Part shown: piece after piece, positions 5,215 to 6,623 of the stretch
How the letters are laid out: every line of letters starts with the position of its first letter
Numbering within the stretch: the stretch's first letter is position 1
Assembly (NCBI GenBank): GCA_016763095.1
Contig: JAESUK010000170.1
Span: forward strand, 1 to 6,623
DNA from: Alphaproteobacteria bacterium
GTDB taxonomy: Bacteria; Pseudomonadota; Alphaproteobacteria; Micavibrionales; Micavibrionaceae
Direction: 5' to 3'
Length of the DNA stretch: 6,623 bases
Notes under the pieces: generated by a model
The model's database searches: none
The model's input: the letters and a program-made list of their open reading frames with translations, nothing else
What the model was told of the DNA's origin: nothing
Program-made: the position numbers and the translations under genes

Positions 5215-6019
5215 CTGCGCCTCCTATGTCCTGTCCCGCTATCGCTTGCGGTGACAGCGCACCGACAAGCTCGCTTAAATCCACTTCTGGCGGGGTTTGA
5301 ATAAGATCGCTCGGTACACCAAGCGCATCTCCTAAGTATTTAGAAGCTTGTACTGTATTCACCGTTGCCGCGGCCTCTGCTCCCATACCAAGAACCGTAG
5401 TGATCCAACTCAACGTATTTTGGATTGAACGCTGGCTCTGACTCCGCGCCAGTGGTGAGCGATAATCTATTTCAACATTACGCCCATCAATAGAAATATC
5501 AGGCACTTCACCACGTCGGCGTAAAATATCAAAAGCACGCTGAATAAGGGGCGTTAAAAGCTCCGACTGTAACCGTCCATATGTTGCCCCCATAACAAGA
5601 GACATTTCAGAGCTACGCTCTAATATTTCAGTCGCCGTCATCTGACGCGAGCCAATTTGTGGCAAGCGATCAATCAACATTGTATGACGAATACGCCCAC
5701 GCAAATCTTCCAAAACCAATTGAGACACATCAAACCTCGCAGGCATATCCAACGGCGTAAGCCCTTTAGAACCTACCGCTTTTGGTATAATTGCCCCAGG
5801 CGTAAGCTCAATATTTGCTGGATTTAAAACGCCATCATCATCTGCCTGCCAAATCCCAGAAATTGCAATTGATGCATTCTTGAGGATCAACTCAACAACC
5901 TTATTAGCCGTTTTAATATCTGGAAGCGCCTTCATAACAGGTGAGCGTCCATAGACCTCCGCGGGTGATTTCATCCAACGGAAACTAATAAACGGTGATC
6001 TAGGTAAACGCACATCAAC
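5198..6019 (-). pseudogene. Portal (head-tail connector) protein, C-terminal part after the in-frame TAG
   Basis: This part continues the portal frame right after TAG 6022-6020. The text just after the stop (V-D-V-R-LPRSPFISFRWMKSPAEVYGRSP, then ALPDIKTANK) is the canonical portal block in which PF-x-x-RW-x-K-x-x-E-YGR-P-ALPDIK is conserved. It extends through 'MPARFD', 'IDRLPQIGSRQMTATEI' and 'GRLQSELL-PLI-RAFDIL' to the C-terminal crown region, ending in DVFDA with a TAG stop. Translation could restart only at GTG 6013, which would yield a 271-aa fragment lacking the N-terminal clip and wing regions. Portals are dodecamers that form the DNA entry pore, so a fragment would not be expected to work. 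The whole protein would reach about 470 aa inside the window. Confidence 0.85.
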
Positions 6020-6623
6020 CTAGATACGTTCATCACGCTCAAGAATTGCTGTGAATTGATAGGCTGTTTCATCAGGAACAACGCCCTCAAGAACAACAAG
6101 TTCCTCCTTAACATTCGAAAACTCATCTATATCTATTGTTGCAAAAGGATAACGTTTAATAAGTTGCGCAGGCGTAAGGGACAATTTCCGATAGGCAACA
6201 TCTAAACGCCCGCCGTCACCCTCTTCCAAAACCACATCCGAAATGGGGATAGCTGAAAACTTAAACGCAGACATATCACCAGGGCGCGCCTCTTCAAAAA
6301 GAAGGGAGGCTGTTCCACCGACAACTAGGTCTAAAAAACACTGATGCATCTCAACTGAAAAATTAGAGCGATCAAAGTGAGATTGTATCGTTTTTGCAGC
6401 CTTCTCGAGTACCTTTGCAAGCCCTTCTCTATCCTCCTCAGCAACATCTTGCCCAGGCTTTAAACCAAACCATTGCGCCAAAGGTGGCGTTAGCTGTCCA
6501 AGCAAACTTGCCGCCAACTGGTCAACCGCATCCATCGCAGTTGCATCATAAAGATGGTCAGACTTCTCTTGACCTGCTCCCGAAATACTCCCGAACCTAT
6601 TATGTTGAGGCAACGCATAATCG
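6020..6623 (-). pseudogene. Portal (head-tail connector) protein, N-terminal part ending at an in-frame TAG; 5' end outside window
   Basis: The frame is open to the right window edge (D-Y-A precedes the Leu that could be read as a TTG start), so the true start lies outside. Typical head-tail connector motifs are present: 'DHLYDATAMDAVDQLAASL' and 'LTPPLAQWFGLKPG', then a helix before 'FHQ'-type text (here MHQCFLDLVVGGTASL) and 'LIKRYPFATI'. It stops with 'AILERDERI' and TAG at 6022-6020. The next gene part lies in the same frame without any shift, so a single base change can explain the stop. About 50 to 70 N-terminal residues are probably missing beyond the edge, judged from usual portal length. 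Confidence 0.85.

Noticed and set aside
6011..6013. GTG 6013 as the start of an independent gene
   Set aside because: The encoded protein begins in the middle of the conserved portal core and is in frame with the upstream part, so this is one interrupted portal gene.
5198..6022. Genome-wide TAG reassignment as the reason for the portal stop
   Set aside because: Several genes here end at TAG in the expected place (5198, 4137, 2229), and only one internal TAG is seen among the structural genes.
6611..6613. TTG as the portal start
   Set aside because: The frame stays open to the window edge and the encoded text is already inside the conserved portal N-terminal region, so the real start lies outside.

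Overview
The window holds part of the head and tail structural module of a podovirus-like (T7-type architecture) prophage or phage. Almost everything reads on the minus strand, so the transcription order runs from high to low coordinates. The structural proteins resemble those common in prophages of Alphaproteobacteria. The DNA is moderately AT-rich, with clear Shine-Dalgarno sites and sigma70-like promoters. The exact host cannot be named from the sequence alone.

Layout in minus-strand order: portal (head-tail connector) from the right edge, broken by an in-frame TAG at 6020-6022; a small Bbp19-like protein (5214-4876); a scaffolding-type protein (4850-4137); a terminator (4086-4057); a PilZ-domain gene on the opposite strand (3665-4054); an intergenic region with a palindromic promoter/operator (3476-3507); the major capsid protein (3322-2495); a 79-aa virion-associated unknown (2468-2229); a terminator (2092-2058); a T7 gp11-like tail protein (2036-1470); a 352-aa cargo gene (1386-328) with its own promoter and terminator; and the start of a T7 gp12-like tail tube/nozzle protein (248-1), cut by the left edge.

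The two genes that do not belong to virion assembly are the most interesting part. Each is a 'moron'-like unit: a single gene with its own sigma70-like promoter (both have a 17-nt spacer and a TATGTT -10 box) next to a strong terminator. One encodes a PilZ-domain protein (cyclic-di-GMP effector family) facing against the structural operon. The other encodes a protein that by eye matches a very divergent glutamyl-tRNA reductase (HemA). It keeps Cys-x-Arg and the SG-x-[DE]-S / E-x-x-I-x-x-Q blocks, but has lost the GxGxxG nucleotide-binding glycines and the C-terminal dimerisation domain. This family assignment is pattern recognition only and needs a profile search.

Together the region reads as a conserved head-tail assembly line with two lysogenic-conversion candidates inserted between structural genes. 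The portal amber codon suggests either a decaying prophage that may still express its cargo, or an amber-suppressed or misread gene.
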